Part shown: positions 32,838 through 42,963 of the stretch, one piece after another
Numbering within the stretch: position 1 is the stretch's first letter
Layout: every line of letters begins with the position of its first letter
Assembly (NCBI RefSeq): GCF_900104255.1
Contig: NZ_FNKZ01000003.1
Span: 62,001 to 126,000, forward strand
Source of the DNA: Pseudoxanthomonas sp. CF385
GTDB lineage: Bacteria; Pseudomonadota; Gammaproteobacteria; Xanthomonadales; Xanthomonadaceae
DNA: 64,000 nt
Direction: 5' to 3'
The notes under the pieces: model-generated
The model's input: only the letters and a program-made list of their open reading frames with translations
What the model was told of the DNA's origin: nothing
Database searches by the model: none
Program-made: the position numbers and the translations under genes

Positions 32838-33185
32838 ATGTCCGACCTGATACCCCTCGCCCAGGCGCATTGTGTGCCGCTGCGCGGCAGCGAACATCGG
32901 CTGCCGCCGGCCCGCCTTGCCGAACTGTTGCCGCAGGTGCCCGGCTGGGAGCTGGTGGAGGACGGGCACGCCCTGCTGCGCACGTTTCCGTTCGAGAATT
33001 ACTACGAAACGATGGCATTCGTGAACGCACTCGCCTTCGTCGCGCACGCCGAAGACCACCACCCCGACCTCGGCGTGCACTACAACCGCGCGGTCGTCCG
33101 CTACTCCACGCACGACGTCGGCGGCCTGAGCGAGAACGACTTCATCTGCGCGGCGAAAGCCAGCGCGCTGCTGGGAGAACCCTGA
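32838..33185 (+). CDS. phhB: 4a-hydroxytetrahydrobiopterin dehydratase
   Basis: A 115-residue pterin-4a-carbinolamine dehydratase, which recycles the pterin cofactor after phenylalanine hydroxylation. The active-site pattern is present: [18 protein letters not shown] followed by [21 protein letters not shown], with the paired histidines. The ATG at 32838 follows GGAG. The stop overlaps the next start (TGATG). No phenylalanine hydroxylase gene is in the window. Confidence 0.93.
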   Translation: MSDLIPLAQAHCVPLRGSEHRLPPARLAELLPQVPGWELVEDGHALLRTFPFENYYETMAFVNALAFVAHAEDHHPDLGVHYNRAVVRYSTHDVGGLSENDFICAAKASALLGEP

Positions 33186-33598
33186 TGGACATGCTGCGTG
33201 TCGTACGCCCGGCGCTGGTCCCGGCGCTTGTCGTGGTGCTCGTCGCCTGCGGCAAGGCCGAAGCGCCCGCCGCACCGATCATTCCGTCCACCGAGCTGGC
33301 CGCCATCGATACACCGCCGCCGGCCTATCCGCCCGAGGCGGAGTGCAACAGCGAGGGCGGAACCACCGTCCTGCGCGTGACCATCGAGAAGGATGGCGTT
33401 CCCTCGCAGGTCGCGCAGGCGCAGGGCAGCGGCAACGAGGCGCTCGACAAGGCCGCGCTGGAAGCGGTGCGCACCTGGACGTTCCGCGCCGCGACGCGCA
33501 ACGGCCAGGCGGTGACCCACACCATCACCGTGCCGGTGACCTTCCCGCCGGTGCTCGAGAAACCGACCCGCTGCTTCGCACAGAGCAGCGGCACCTGA
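33185..33598 (+). CDS. Lipoprotein with TonB C-terminal-like domain
   Basis: A 137-residue protein with a lipobox (VVLVACGK, Cys about 23) and a TonB-C-like fold: AYPPEAECNSEGGTTVLRVTIEKDGVPSQ and DKAALEAVRTWTFRAATRNG (each quoted in part as family pattern). A lipid anchor replaces the usual transmembrane helix and there is no long Pro spacer, so it is unlikely to be a conventional energy transducer. Translationally coupled to phhB by a one-base overlap. Confidence 0.8.
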   Translation: MDMLRVVRPALVPALVVVLVACGKAEAPAAPIIPSTELAAIDTPPPAYPPEAECNSEGGTTVLRVTIEKDGVPSQVAQAQGSGNEALDKAALEAVRTWTFRAATRNGQAVTHTITVPVTFPPVLEKPTRCFAQSSGT

Positions 33599-33619
33599 CC
33601 GATCGCGACGGGGGCTCTG

Positions 33620-34009
33620 ATGGACGGAATCAATCTCTGGGCCGTGCTGGTCGCGGCCGTGTCGAGTTTCCTGCTCGGCGGCGTGTGGTACGGCCCGCTG
33701 TTCGGCAAGGCGTGGAATGCGGCGGCCGGCATGGATCCGCAGAAGCAGGGCCATCCGGCGAAGATCTTCGGCGGCGCGTTCGTGTTCTCGCTGCTGGCGG
33801 CCGCGGTGTTCGCCTGGTTCCTCGGCCCGCAACCGCCGTTGTCGTTCGCCGTCTGCCGAGGCGTGCTGGTCGGCTTCGGACTGGTCGCCGCCAGCTTCGG
33901 CATCAACTACCTGTTCGCCCAGCGCGGTCTTCGCCTGTGGCTGATCGATGGCGGCTACCACACCGTGCAGTTCGCCCTGTTCGGGCTCGTGCTCGGCCTC
34001 TGGCATTAA
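33620..34009 (+). CDS. DUF1761 small membrane protein
   Basis: A 129-residue protein with four predicted membrane helices (about 8-28, 50-70, 77-97, 105-125). The pattern LLGGVWYGPLFGKAWNAAAG is characteristic of DUF1761. Function unknown. It follows the lipoprotein gene by 21 bp and converges on rluC. Confidence 0.8.
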   Translation: MDGINLWAVLVAAVSSFLLGGVWYGPLFGKAWNAAAGMDPQKQGHPAKIFGGAFVFSLLAAAVFAWFLGPQPPLSFAVCRGVLVGFGLVAASFGINYLFAQRGLRLWLIDGGYHTVQFALFGLVLGLWH

Positions 34010-34022
34010 GGTTGCGGGAACC

Positions 34023-35012
34023 TCAGCGCAGGTTGTCCAACGCCTCGACGAGTTCCTCCGCCAGCGGCGCATTCAACACATAAGGCGTCTTGCCGCCGTC
34101 CAGCGCGAACCGCAGGGATGCGGCGTGCAGGAACAGGCGCTTCAGCCCGGCCTGCTCTCGCAGGCGCTTGTTCACCACGGGGTCGCCGTACTTGTCGTCG
34201 CCCGCCACGGGGTGGCCGATGTGCTGGGCGTGCACGCGGATCTGGTGGGTACGGCCGGTTTCGATCCGCACTTCGCAGTAGGAATGCCCGCCGCGCCGTT
34301 CCAGCACGCGGAAGTGGCTGAGCGAGGCCTTGCCGTCGCGGTGCACCTGCACGTGCCGCTCGCCGCCCTGGCGCAGGCCGATGTGCAAGGGGGCTTCGAC
34401 GCTCATCACGCCGTCGGGCATGCGCCCCACCAGCAGAGTGAGATAGCGCTTCTCGATACCGCGCGCCCCGCCTTCGCTGTCTTCGCGCAGCAGCGCCTGC
34501 AACTCGGACAGCGCGGAGCGCTTCTTGGCCATCACCAGCAGGCCGGAGGTGTCGCGGTCCAGCCGGTGCACCAGCTCCAGCGTCTGGTTGGGGCGCAGCA
34601 CGCGCATGGTCTCGATGGCGCCATGGCTGATGCCGCTGCCGCCGTGGCTGGCGACCCCGGACGGTTTGTTGATGACCAGCAGGCGCTCGTCCTCGAAGAC
34701 GATGGCCGCCTCCATGCGCTTCAGGAAGCCCGCCGGCGGCCCGACCTTTTCTCCCTCTTCGCTGAGATTGACCGGTGGGATGCGGACCTCGTCGCCCCCC
34801 TCCAGCTTGCGCTCGGCCTTGGCCCGTCCGCCGTTCACCCGCACCTGCCCGCTGCGCACCAGCTTGTAGACCAGGCTGCGGGGGGCGCCCTTCAGTTGGC
34901 CGAGGAGGAAGTTGTCCAGCCGCTGACCACCCCGGTCCTCGGGCACGGTGACGGTGCGCACGGCGGTCTTGGGCGGTACCGCCGGCTTGTCGGACGGGGG
35001 ACTAGGGGTCAT
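34023..35012 (-). CDS. rluC: 23S rRNA pseudouridine synthase RluC
   Basis: A 329-residue RluA-family pseudouridine synthase (RluC modifies U955, U2504 and U2580 of E. coli 23S rRNA). An N-terminal S4 RNA-binding domain (about 30-90, GGQRLDNFLLGQLKGAPRSL) is followed by the catalytic domain with the Asp in LVHRLDRDTSGLLVMAKK and by GRTHQIRVHAQHIGHPV. The ATG at 35012 gives the normal length. It is divergent from rne, the arrangement found in E. coli, which supports RluC over RluD. Confidence 0.93.
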   Translation of the reverse strand: MTPSPPSDKPAVPPKTAVRTVTVPEDRGGQRLDNFLLGQLKGAPRSLVYKLVRSGQVRVNGGRAKAERKLEGGDEVRIPPVNLSEEGEKVGPPAGFLKRMEAAIVFEDERLLVINKPSGVASHGGSGISHGAIETMRVLRPNQTLELVHRLDRDTSGLLVMAKKRSALSELQALLREDSEGGARGIEKRYLTLLVGRMPDGVMSVEAPLHIGLRQGGERHVQVHRDGKASLSHFRVLERRGGHSYCEVRIETGRTHQIRVHAQHIGHPVAGDDKYGDPVVNKRLREQAGLKRLFLHAASLRFALDGGKTPYVLNAPLAEELVEALDNLR

Positions 35013-35402
35013 GAACGGTAATCTGTTAAACTCGGGGGGCGAGATAAGGGTTTGATTTCGCAGGGAGTTGCAGTTGGGCCAGAAGCCCGTCTCCCCGCGA
35101 TTCCGGCAAGTGCGCGGCCACCGCCCCAGGGGCGGCCATGTTAGCGGCTGATCGGCAGGCCCGGATACCGCCGGGTGCGTGACGGCACCTGTGCTGAACA
35201 TGTCCCGCGCGGCGCGACCTCTCGAGGGAAGCTGCCGCCGGCCCGCAACACCCCATTAGAACAAGCGCTCCCGCGGCCTGCCGTGGTGTCGTAGCGCTGG
35301 AAGCCCGACCTGCCCCGCTGCGCCTGCGCAAGGGGTGGTGCAACATTCCAGAGGCGAAACGCCATGGCGTTCCGCGCGGTAGCAGCGCGCGAGGAACGCA
35401 CA
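35013..35402. other. Long divergent region and rne 5' leader
   Basis: 390 bp without a convincing gene between rluC and rne. The sequence is GC-rich with several short inverted repeats (for example CCGCC-CCAGG-GGCGG at 35121-35135). In E. coli rne has a long structured leader through which RNase E limits its own synthesis; this gap is the right size and place for the same arrangement, but I cannot assign the promoter or a matching hairpin with certainty. rne itself has GAGGAA before its ATG. Confidence 0.45.
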
Positions 35403-38400
35403 ATGAAACGTATGTTGATCAACGCCACGCAGGCCGAAGAGCTGCGCGTGGCCATCGTCGACGGCCAGACCCTGTACGACATCGATATCGAACAGCCGTC
35501 GAAGGAACAGAAGAAGTCCAACATCTACAAGGGCCGCATCACCCGGCTCGAGCCCTCCCTTGAGGCCGCCTTCGTCGACTACGGCGGCGAGCGCCATGGC
35601 TTCCTGCCGCTGAAGGAAATCTCCCGCGACTATTTCCAGGCGGGCGTGGACCACAACAAGGCCGGCATCCGCGAACTGCTGCGCGAAGGCCAGGAAGTCG
35701 TCGTCCAGGTGGACAAGGACGAGCGCGGCAACAAGGGCGCCGCGCTGACCACGTTCATCTCGTTGGCCGGCCGCTACATGGTGCTGATGCCCAACTCGCC
35801 CACGGCCGGCGGCGTCTCCCGCCGCATCGAGGGCGACGACCGCGCCGCCCTGAAGGAGGCGATGGACAATCTGACCATCCCCGACGACATGGGGGTGATC
35901 ATCCGCACCGCCGGCGTCGGCCGCGATGCCGAAGAGCTGCAGTGGGACCTCGACTATCTGCTCAGCGTCTGGCGCGCGATCGCCGAAGCCGCGCTGACCA
36001 AGCCGGCGCCGTTCCTGATCTACCAGGAAAGCCGCCTGATCGTGCGCGCCCTGCGCGACTACCTGCGCAACGACGTGGGCGAGATCCTTGTCGACACCGA
36101 GGAGCTGCACGAGACCGCGCGCGAGTTCATGCAGCAGGTGATGCCGCACAACCTGCGCAAGCTGAAGCACTACAAGGACGATATCCCGCTGTTCAACCGC
36201 TTCCAGATCGAATCGCAGATCGAAGGCGCGTATGAGCGCAACGTCCGCCTGCCCTCCGGCGGCTCGATCGTGGTCGACCAGACCGAGGCCCTGACCGCCA
36301 TCGACGTCAACTCGGCGCGCGCCACCAAGGGCGGCGACATCGAGGAGACCGCGTTCCACACCAACCTGGAAGCGGCCGAGGAAGTGGCCCGCCAGCTGCG
36401 CCTGCGCGACCTGGGTGGCCTGGTGGTGATCGACTTCATCGACATGTCGTCGAACAAGCACCAGCGCGAAGTCGAGAACAAGCTGCAGAACGCGCTGAAG
36501 TACGACCGCGCGCGCGTGCAGATCGGCCGCATCTCGCGCTTCGGCCTGCTCGAAATGAGCCGCCAGCGCCTGCGCCCCAGCCTGGGCGAGTCCAGCCAGA
36601 TCGTCTGCCCGCGCTGCGACGGCCATGGCCGCATGCGCAGCGTCGAATCGCTGTCGCTGTCGATCATCCGCGTGGCCGAAGAGCACGCGATGAAGGACAA
36701 CACCGGGCAGGTGCTGATCCAGGCCCCGCTGGAAATCGCCAACTTCCTGCTCAACGAGAAGCGCGGCGCCCTGCGCGAGATCGAACAGCGCCACGACGCG
36801 CCGATCATCATCGTCGCCGACGAAGCGCTGCACACGCCGCACTACGAAGTCACCCGCATCCGCGAGAACGAACTGGGCGAAGAGTCCAGCAAGCCCAGCT
36901 ACCAGCGCGGCACCCCGCGCAAGCTGCCGGTGCATGCGCTGACCAAGTCGCAGCTCAACATCCCGCCCGCGCCCGCGGTCACCCACGTCAAGCACGCGCA
37001 GCCGGCCCCGGTGCGCGAGGAACGTGAAGCGCCGGCCCCGGTGGCGGTCCAGGCACCGGTCGCGGCGCCCGTCCCCGTCGCCGCGCCTGCCTCGGGTGGC
37101 GTGGTGGGCTTCTTCAAGCGTCTGTTCGGCGGTGGCGAAGCGACGGCACCGGCCCCGCAGGCCCGTCCGCAGCAGGACAACCGTCCCCGCAACGACCGCA
37201 ACAACAACGGCCGTCGCGAGAACCGCGACAACCGTGACAACCGCGGCCAGCAGAACCAGGGCCGGGGCGGCAAGCAGGACAACAATCGACGCGACGAGCG
37301 CAACAAGGGCGAGAAGACGCAGGGCGGCAACGCCCAGCAGCAGAAGCCGCGCAACGAGCAGCAGGGCCAGAAGCAGCAGAAGCCGCAGAACGCCCAGGGC
37401 AATGCGCAGCAGCAGCCGAAGGCGCCCAAGCAGCCGCAGGGTCAGCAGGGCGGCAAGCAGCAGGGCCAGGAAGGCCAGCGCCAGCAGGCCCCGCGTGCGC
37501 CGCAGCAGGACACGCCGAAGCCCGCCGCAGCGGCCGCTGTCGAGCCGTTGACGACGGCCGCTGCCGTGGCCACGACGCAGGAAACCGCACCTGTTGCGCC
37601 GCCGACCGCTGCCTTCGTGGCGGCCCCGACGACCGACGCGCCGGCGACCGAGCTCGACGCGACCCTCGCCGCCGCCGTCGACGGCGATGCCGCACCGTCC
37701 GCCGACGCGGGTGAAGCCGGTGAAGGTGGTCGCCGCCGTCGTGGCCGTCGAGGTGGCCGCCGCCGTCGCCGCGGCAACGGTGAAGCCGGTGCCGCGGGCG
37801 AAGAAGGCGTGTTGGCCGATGACCTGGGTGGCGAAGACGACGCCCCGATCGTCGACCGTTCGCAGCCGGAGTTCGACTTCGACGACGAGGAACCGGCCGT
37901 CGCCGCGCCGCGTCCGCCGAAGCCGCAGCCGGCCGCGCCGGTCGCCGCCGTCGCTGCAGCCGCACCGGTCGTGGCCGCCGTGGCGTCCGAGCCGGAACAG
38001 CAGGCGGTGGCCGCTGCCGACGCGGCGCCCGCGATCGTGCCCGCCCCGGTCGTGGTCGAGACCGTCGCGGCCGTAGAAGTGATCGAGGAAGTGAAGGCCG
38101 AAGCGGCTCGCGCCCAGCCCGAGGTGATCGCCACGGTGCAGCACGAAGCGCCGGCAGCCGTCGCCATCGTCGAAACGGTCAAGGCCGAGATCGCCGCCGA
38201 ACCGGCCCCCGTGGTCGTCGAAGCGGTCGAGACGCCGGCCCCGGTCGTCGCGGCGGTCGACGCCGTGGAAACGGTCGCGGAAACGCCGGTCGCCGAGGTC
38301 GTGCGCAACGAGCCCGTGCAGATCGACCTGGTCGATGTCGTGAACGAAGCCGCCGCCGACGCCGAAGCGCCGGTGGAGGCAACGCCGACCCCGCCGCCCG

Positions 38401-38573
38401 CCGCGCCGAAGCCCGCCGCACCGGCGACGGGTTCGCTGTTCTTCGTCGCCGACGCGGATACGCCGCCGTCGGTGACGCGCAGCCTGTTCGAACCGGTGAC
38501 CCCGGCCAAGCCGGCCGACGCGCCTGCGGACGACAAGCAGGACGATGCCACCTCCGAGGAACGCAGCGCCTGA
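35403..38573 (+). CDS. rne: Ribonuclease E
   Basis: RNase E of 1056 residues, the endonuclease that starts mRNA decay and matures rRNA and tRNA. The N-terminal half has the S1 domain (about 35-120), the DNase-I-like domain with catalytic Asp 301 ([13 protein letters not shown]) and Asp 344 ([11 protein letters not shown]), and the zinc link CPRCDG with Cys 402 and 405. From about residue 520 the protein is a disordered scaffold: Arg/Asn/Gln-rich, then an Arg cluster near 775-800, then Ala/Val/Glu-rich repeats. The short amphipathic GFFKRLFGG near 573 resembles a membrane-targeting helix. ATG at 35403 gives the conserved [10 protein letters not shown]. Confidence 0.96.
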   Translation: MKRMLINATQAEELRVAIVDGQTLYDIDIEQPSKEQKKSNIYKGRITRLEPSLEAAFVDYGGERHGFLPLKEISRDYFQAGVDHNKAGIRELLREGQEVVVQVDKDERGNKGAALTTFISLAGRYMVLMPNSPTAGGVSRRIEGDDRAALKEAMDNLTIPDDMGVIIRTAGVGRDAEELQWDLDYLLSVWRAIAEAALTKPAPFLIYQESRLIVRALRDYLRNDVGEILVDTEELHETAREFMQQVMPHNLRKLKHYKDDIPLFNRFQIESQIEGAYERNVRLPSGGSIVVDQTEALTAIDVNSARATKGGDIEETAFHTNLEAAEEVARQLRLRDLGGLVVIDFIDMSSNKHQREVENKLQNALKYDRARVQIGRISRFGLLEMSRQRLRPSLGESSQIVCPRCDGHGRMRSVESLSLSIIRVAEEHAMKDNTGQVLIQAPLEIANFLLNEKRGALREIEQRHDAPIIIVADEALHTPHYEVTRIRENELGEESSKPSYQRGTPRKLPVHALTKSQLNIPPAPAVTHVKHAQPAPVREEREAPAPVAVQAPVAAPVPVAAPASGGVVGFFKRLFGGGEATAPAPQARPQQDNRPRNDRNNNGRRENRDNRDNRGQQNQGRGGKQDNNRRDERNKGEKTQGGNAQQQKPRNEQQGQKQQKPQNAQGNAQQQPKAPKQPQGQQGGKQQGQEGQRQQAPRAPQQDTPKPAAAAAVEPLTTAAAVATTQETAPVAPPTAAFVAAPTTDAPATELDATLAAAVDGDAAPSADAGEAGEGGRRRRGRRGGRRRRRGNGEAGAAGEEGVLADDLGGEDDAPIVDRSQPEFDFDDEEPAVAAPRPPKPQPAAPVAAVAAAAPVVAAVASEPEQQAVAAADAAPAIVPAPVVVETVAAVEVIEEVKAEAARAQPEVIATVQHEAPAAVAIVETVKAEIAAEPAPVVVEAVETPAPVVAAVDAVETVAETPVAEVVRNEPVQIDLVDVVNEAAADAEAPVEATPTPPPAAPKPAAPATGSLFFVADADTPPSVTRSLFEPVTPAKPADAPADDKQDDATSEERSA

Positions 38574-38605
38574 CGCGCTGCGCCTTCCTCCGGACGCTCC
38601 AAAGC

Positions 38606-38631
38606 ACACTGGCCGCGCAAGCGGCCAGTGT
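38606..38631. terminator. Hairpin between rne and the response regulator
   Basis: An 11-bp perfect stem ACACTGGCCGC with a GCAA tetraloop between convergent genes; followed by TCGTTT on the plus strand. U-run is poor but position and stability support terminator function on both strands. Confidence 0.7.
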
Positions 38632-38661
38632 CGTTTCAGCGGTCGGGAATGCGCGTGAGGC

Positions 38662-39309
38662 TCAGAGCGCGCGGGTCGGGTCCATGAGGCCCCACTGGGC
38701 GGCGAGCCGCGCCAGCGCAATGTTGTCCTGTACGCCGGTCTTCTCGAACAGCCGCGTCTTGTGCGTGTTCACCGTCTTCGCGCTCAGGTTGAGCCGGCGC
38801 GCGATCTCTTCCTGGCGCAGTCCCTGCGTCAGCAGCATCGCCACTTCCAGCTCGCGCGGCGACAGCGCATCGAACGGCGACGCATCGCCGCCCACGGTAT
38901 GCAACGCGAGGTTCTGCGCCACGTTGCTGCCCAGGTAACGCTTGCCGCGCGCGACATCGCGCACGGCGCGGATCAGTTCCGCCGCATCGCCGGCCTTGCC
39001 CAGGTAGCCGGACGCGCCGGCTTCCAGCAGCCGCTTCGGCAGCGGCCCGTCCTCCAGCACCGACACGATGATGACGCGCACACCGAGATCGGCGCGCACG
39101 ATGCGCTCGGTGACTTCCAGGCCGCTGTAGCCCGGCAGGTGCAGGTCGCACAGCACCACGTCGGGCTTCAGCTGGCGGACCAGGGGCAGCGCGGCCTCGC
39201 CGGTTTCGGCTTCGCCGACGACTTCGATATCGGATTCCGTGCCGAGGATCAGGCGCATGCCCGTGCGCACGAGGGCGTGGTCGTCGATGAGGAAAACGCG
39301 GATGGTCAT
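38662..39309 (-). CDS. LuxR-type response regulator, GacA/UvrY-like
   Basis: A 215-residue response regulator: receiver domain (about 1-120; IDDHALVRTGM at the N terminus, phospho-acceptor Asp in VVLCDLHLPG, about residue 54) and a C-terminal LuxR helix-turn-helix (LSPRELEVAMLLTQGL, then NLSAKTVNTHKTRLFEKTGV). The stretch SPFDALSPRELEV and the recognition helix closely resemble GacA/UvrY, which activate Csr/Rsm small RNAs. No sensor kinase is adjacent, also typical of GacA orthologues whose GacS is unlinked. The ATG at 39309 begins the receiver domain directly. Orthology is inferred, not tested. Confidence 0.85.
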   Translation of the reverse strand: MTIRVFLIDDHALVRTGMRLILGTESDIEVVGEAETGEAALPLVRQLKPDVVLCDLHLPGYSGLEVTERIVRADLGVRVIIVSVLEDGPLPKRLLEAGASGYLGKAGDAAELIRAVRDVARGKRYLGSNVAQNLALHTVGGDASPFDALSPRELEVAMLLTQGLRQEEIARRLNLSAKTVNTHKTRLFEKTGVQDNIALARLAAQWGLMDPTRAL

Positions 39310-39464
39310 GGGGAACGGATGCCTGGAGTCTCGGGGCGAGCGTAGGTGGCTGTCCCTCGCCACGCAATTAACATTCTATCGGCGCGACGCCGGTACATGC
39401 ATTCCGGCCTATCGAGCCACCTTCTCCGCTGCGGCATACTCGGGCTTTCCAACGGGGATTCCAC

Positions 39465-40334
39465 ATGTCGAACGTCCGTCTGCGCTCCGCGCTGCTGCTC
39501 GCCCTGCTCGCCACCGGCCCGGCCTGGGCCGATACCGTGTCCGACCGCTGGCAGGCGCAGGTCGGCGACATCAGCGCCCACGCCGATACCGCCGCGCGCG
39601 GCGACGCGATCGGCAAGCGGCTCGATGCCTTGGGCATCGCGTGGAAGCGCGAGGCCTTCGAACAGAACGGACAGGCCGGACAGAACATCGTGGCCGATCT
39701 CGGTGGCCCCAAGGACGCGCCGCTGCTGCTGATCGGCGCGCACTACGACCAGGTCGAGGTCGGGCATGGCGCCACCGACAACGCGTCGGGCGTGGCCGCG
39801 GTGCTGGAACTGGCCGCCGCGCTGAAGGCCACGCCGCTGGCGCACCACCGCGTGCAGGTCGTGTTCTGGGACCTCGAAGAGAAAGGCCTGCTCGGTTCGC
39901 GTGCCTGGGTCGCGAGCGCCGGGCGCGAAAAGCCCGCGCTGTACGTCAACTTCGACGTCTTCGGCTGGGGCGACACGCTGTGGATGATGTCGCCGCAAGC
40001 CGACAGCCCGCTGGTCGCTGCGCTGCGTACGGCGAGTCAGCACGAGAAGCTCGCCTTCCAGCCCGGCGACAAGTACCCGCCCACCGACCATCTGGCCTTC
40101 CTCAAGGCCGGCTGGCCGGCGGTGTCGTTCTCGCTGGTCGGGGGCGATGAGATCGGGCCGATCCTCGAGGTATTCGGCGGCGGCAAGCCCGCGCAGGTGC
40201 CGAAGGTGATGCAGGTGATCCACAGCGCGCGCGACACCACCGCCGAACTCGACAGCCAACGCGTGGACGATGCGCTGCGCGTCATCGAGCAGAGCCTGCG
40301 CATGTGGGACAAGGCCGCGACGGCGAAGCCCTGA
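39465..40334 (+). CDS. M28-family zinc metallopeptidase, secreted
   Basis: A 289-residue secreted peptidase of the M28 aminopeptidase family. A signal peptide (about 1-23, GPAWA|D) precedes the metal-binding catalytic domain: LLLIGAHYDQVEVGHGATDN (His and Asp ligands), FWDLEEKGLLGSRAWV (catalytic and ligand Glu), VNFDVFGWGD (Asp) and YPPTDHLAFLKAGWP (His). All expected ligands are seen. Probably periplasmic or extracellular; substrate unknown. Confidence 0.9.
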   Translation: MSNVRLRSALLLALLATGPAWADTVSDRWQAQVGDISAHADTAARGDAIGKRLDALGIAWKREAFEQNGQAGQNIVADLGGPKDAPLLLIGAHYDQVEVGHGATDNASGVAAVLELAAALKATPLAHHRVQVVFWDLEEKGLLGSRAWVASAGREKPALYVNFDVFGWGDTLWMMSPQADSPLVAALRTASQHEKLAFQPGDKYPPTDHLAFLKAGWPAVSFSLVGGDEIGPILEVFGGGKPAQVPKVMQVIHSARDTTAELDSQRVDDALRVIEQSLRMWDKAATAKP

Positions 40335-40416
40335 TCTCGGCGTTCGTCGCGTCGGCCCATCACCGCACGGGGACTAGAATGGGCATGCCGCATCGCGTGC
40401 ATGCCCGTTTCCCCGC

Positions 40417-42276
40417 GTGAGCCCTTCCGTTCCTCCACCGCCCGCTCCACCTTCGCTCCGGCAATCGTTGCCGGGCTTGCTGAAGGTGCGCCGCGGACCG
40501 CCCGGCCGTTGGCGCTTCGCCCTGCGCGCGGCCGCGTGCATGGGCATGCCGGTGCTGGTCGGCTGGCTGTCGGGTCATACCGCCGCCGGCCTGATGGCCG
40601 CGACCGGCGGCTTCACCGCCGTGTACGGCAGTGGACGCCCCTACCTCAGCCGCGCGCGCGAACTCGCGCTGATCGCCCTCGCCTTCGCCATCGTCACCGG
40701 ACTCGGCCTGGCGGTCGCACCGCTGGGCTGGCCGGTCGTGGTGCCCGCGGTGGCACTGCTGGCGATGCTGGCTACCTGGTTCTGCAATGCGCTGCAGGTC
40801 GGCCCACCCGGTGGCTATCTGTTCCTGATGGCGTGCGCGGCCTCGGCCTCGATGCTGAAGCCCCCGTTCGATCCATGGCACGCCGCCTTGCTGGTGCTCG
40901 CCGGCGGCGCATTCGCGTGGGCCGTGCACATGGCCGGCGCGCTGGCCTGGCCGCGCGGCCCCGAGAAAGCCGCGGTCGCCCAGGCGGCACGCGCGGTACT
41001 CGCCTTTCTCGACGCGACCGGCACGCCACGGCGGGCCGCGGCGCGCCACGAGGCCGCGTTGGCGCTGCATCAGGCCTGGTCGTCGCTGGTGACCTACCAA
41101 CCGGTCGCGGCGCGCCCTGGGGGCCGGCTCGCCACCTTGCGTGCACTCAACCGGCACCTGCATCTGGTGTTTGCACGCGCCGCCGGAACCGATGGCCCCG
41201 CGCCTCCCACCTTGTCCGACGAAGTGCGCCGCATCGAAGCGCAGGCGCTCGGCCTGCCCCGCAAGCGCTCGCCCGATGCACCCGCCGTACTGCCCGGCGT
41301 CCCGGTCGGCCATCCCGGAGCCTGGCACGCCTTGAAGGGCGCGCTGATCGAGTCGGCCTCACGCCAGGTGATCCTGCGCGTCGGCGTGGCCTCGCTGCTG
41401 GCGGGCGGCCTCGGCGCGCTGTTCCATCTGGAGCGCGCGTACTGGGCCGTCGCGGCCGCGGTGCTGATGCTGCACCAAGGCTTCGACTGGACCCGCACCG
41501 TCGTGCGCGCGCTCGAACGCCTGCTGGGCACCTGGGTCGGCCTGCTGCTCGCCGGCGCCATCCTGCTGTGGCACCCACAGGGCTTGTGGCTGGTGGCGAC
41601 GATCATGCTGCTGCAGTTCGTCGTCGAAATGCTGGTGGTCCGCCACTACGCGCTGGCGGTGGTCTTCATCACCGGCGCGGCCCTGACGCTTGCCAGCGGC
41701 GGGCATCCGGTCGATGCGCCGGGCGAGTATCTGCTGGCGCGCGGCCTGGACACGCTCGTCGGCTGCGTCGTCGCGCTGCTCGTGTACCGGGCCCTGCCCG
41801 TCCGCGACGACGGACGCGGTCTGTCGGCACCGATGACGCGCGTGCTGCAGGGCGTGGCGACGCTCGCACCGATGCTGGCCAGTGGCCAGGTGGACGATGT
41901 GGCCGCACGCACCGCGCGCCGCGACCTGCAGCGCACGACCTTCGCGCTGGAACAGGCGTACGGCGCAGCGGTGGTGGCCTCGCCCAGGCAGCGTGCGGTG
42001 GCCGAGGATCGATGGCCGTTGGTGGCGGCGATCCAGCAACTCGCCTACCGGATGTTGTCCGCATGCTGGCAGCGCAGCCACGGCGAAGACGCCGCGGTAC
42101 GCGTGTTCGATGCCGCGGATGCGATGGCGCTGCAGCAGTCGCTCAGCATGTTCGAACGCAAGCTCTCCGGCGAAGCGCTGAAGGACGGCGTGGACGCTTC
42201 GGTGCCGCTGTTCGGCAGCGAACTGCAGGCGGTGCGCGCCTGCCTAACAGAACGGCCCCCGCAGGGGCCGTTGTGA
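40417..42276 (+). CDS. FUSC-family membrane protein (aromatic-acid-exporter-like)
   Basis: A 619-residue protein from a GTG start. Two blocks of about six membrane helices (about 35-160 and 325-460) flank cytoplasmic segments, the layout of FUSC/YccS/AaeB proteins linked to efflux of aromatic carboxylic acids. The second block starts with RVGVASLLAGGLGALFHLERAYW-like sequence. A hairpin lies over the last codons, so the final six or so residues may be fortuitous extension. Substrate unknown. Confidence 0.85.
   Translation: MSPSVPPPPAPPSLRQSLPGLLKVRRGPPGRWRFALRAAACMGMPVLVGWLSGHTAAGLMAATGGFTAVYGSGRPYLSRARELALIALAFAIVTGLGLAVAPLGWPVVVPAVALLAMLATWFCNALQVGPPGGYLFLMACAASASMLKPPFDPWHAALLVLAGGAFAWAVHMAGALAWPRGPEKAAVAQAARAVLAFLDATGTPRRAAARHEAALALHQAWSSLVTYQPVAARPGGRLATLRALNRHLHLVFARAAGTDGPAPPTLSDEVRRIEAQALGLPRKRSPDAPAVLPGVPVGHPGAWHALKGALIESASRQVILRVGVASLLAGGLGALFHLERAYWAVAAAVLMLHQGFDWTRTVVRALERLLGTWVGLLLAGAILLWHPQGLWLVATIMLLQFVVEMLVVRHYALAVVFITGAALTLASGGHPVDAPGEYLLARGLDTLVGCVVALLVYRALPVRDDGRGLSAPMTRVLQGVATLAPMLASGQVDDVAARTARRDLQRTTFALEQAYGAAVVASPRQRAVAEDRWPLVAAIQQLAYRMLSACWQRSHGEDAAVRVFDAADAMALQQSLSMFERKLSGEALKDGVDASVPLFGSELQAVRACLTERPPQGPL
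42250..42272 (+). terminator. Hairpin at the end of the FUSC gene
   Basis: AACGGCCCC-CGCAG-GGGCCGTT overlaps the last codons of the gene. The stem is strong but only GTTGTG follows, so it is a weak intrinsic terminator or a 3' stability element. Confidence 0.55.
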
Positions 42277-42645
42277 TCGAGAACACGCCTGGCTCTCCGG
42301 GCGGCGACGGTGTCGGACTCGCGGTCCACCGCCAGGCGCAGCATTGGAACAGGGGGTGTCCGATGCGCTGCGTTCGGTTCTCTCGTGGGGCCCTGGGTGT
42401 CAGCCTGACGACTCGGAAGCAGGGTTGTCCGGGAGACAGAGGGGGTGGATCCGTCGGCCCGACCACTGCGCGTGTTGTACGGCGCCGAATGCGAAGACGG
42501 CGTGTAGACCGTTCAGCTGGATTGCACACATTCTGCACATCCGCTGCACATCGCTTAACCCCGGCGAACGGCGGCTCCGGGATTCGCGCCAACGTCACGG
42601 ACACCTGCCTAGCGTTCGTGGCAAGCAACCGAACCACGCACCGCC
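42277..42645. other. Gene-free region with three helically phased TGCACA repeats
   Basis: 369 bp with no supportable gene. Its notable content is TGCACA repeated three times at exactly 11-bp spacing (42523, 42534, 42545), the last two within CTGCACAT direct repeats. This spacing is like the tandem sites of OmpR/PhoB-family regulators. The array lies about 95 bp before the next start codon and TTAACC follows it. The rest of the gap shows no other motif. Confidence 0.5.
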
Positions 42646-42867
42646 ATGATGACGTTCGATCTTTTCAATACGCCCGCCGAGGACGGCACGTACGAGCTCT
42701 CCATCAACGAGTCGCCGCCGCTCCGGTTCGCAAGCCCGGGCGCTGCGCTCCGGTACGCGGTGAAACTGGCCAACCAGCGCCACCAGCAGGGGTTGGACTA
42801 CGCGATCAACATCGAGGGCGGCGACGGCCGCTGGCGGCTGTTCAACGGCTGGCGCATGTGCGCCTGA
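42646..42867 (+). CDS. Small conserved-looking protein of unknown function
   Basis: A 73-residue soluble protein starting MMTFDLFNTPAEDG. It has an alternating strand-helix pattern (YELSINES, AALRYAVKLANQRHQQG, YAINIEGGDGRWRLFNGW) suggesting a compact alpha-beta fold. No family recognised. Codon use looks like the surrounding genes (strong GC third position), supporting it as real. The AACCGAACC stretch upstream offers only a weak ribosome-binding site. The phased repeats upstream may control it. Confidence 0.6.
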   Translation: MMTFDLFNTPAEDGTYELSINESPPLRFASPGAALRYAVKLANQRHQQGLDYAINIEGGDGRWRLFNGWRMCA

Positions 42868-42963
42868 GCCGCGGGCCGGCCGCGAGGGTTCCTGTCCGCA
42901 AACGGTGAGTCCAACGCGCAATGGCATGGCAGGCTGTGCGTCTTCCCGCACCGGACGCCGCCC

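Noticed and set aside
42344-42649. Short plus-strand frame in the gap after the FUSC gene
   Set aside because: No ribosome-binding site, Arg/Ser-rich composition and overlap with the phased repeats; looks like non-coding GC-rich DNA.
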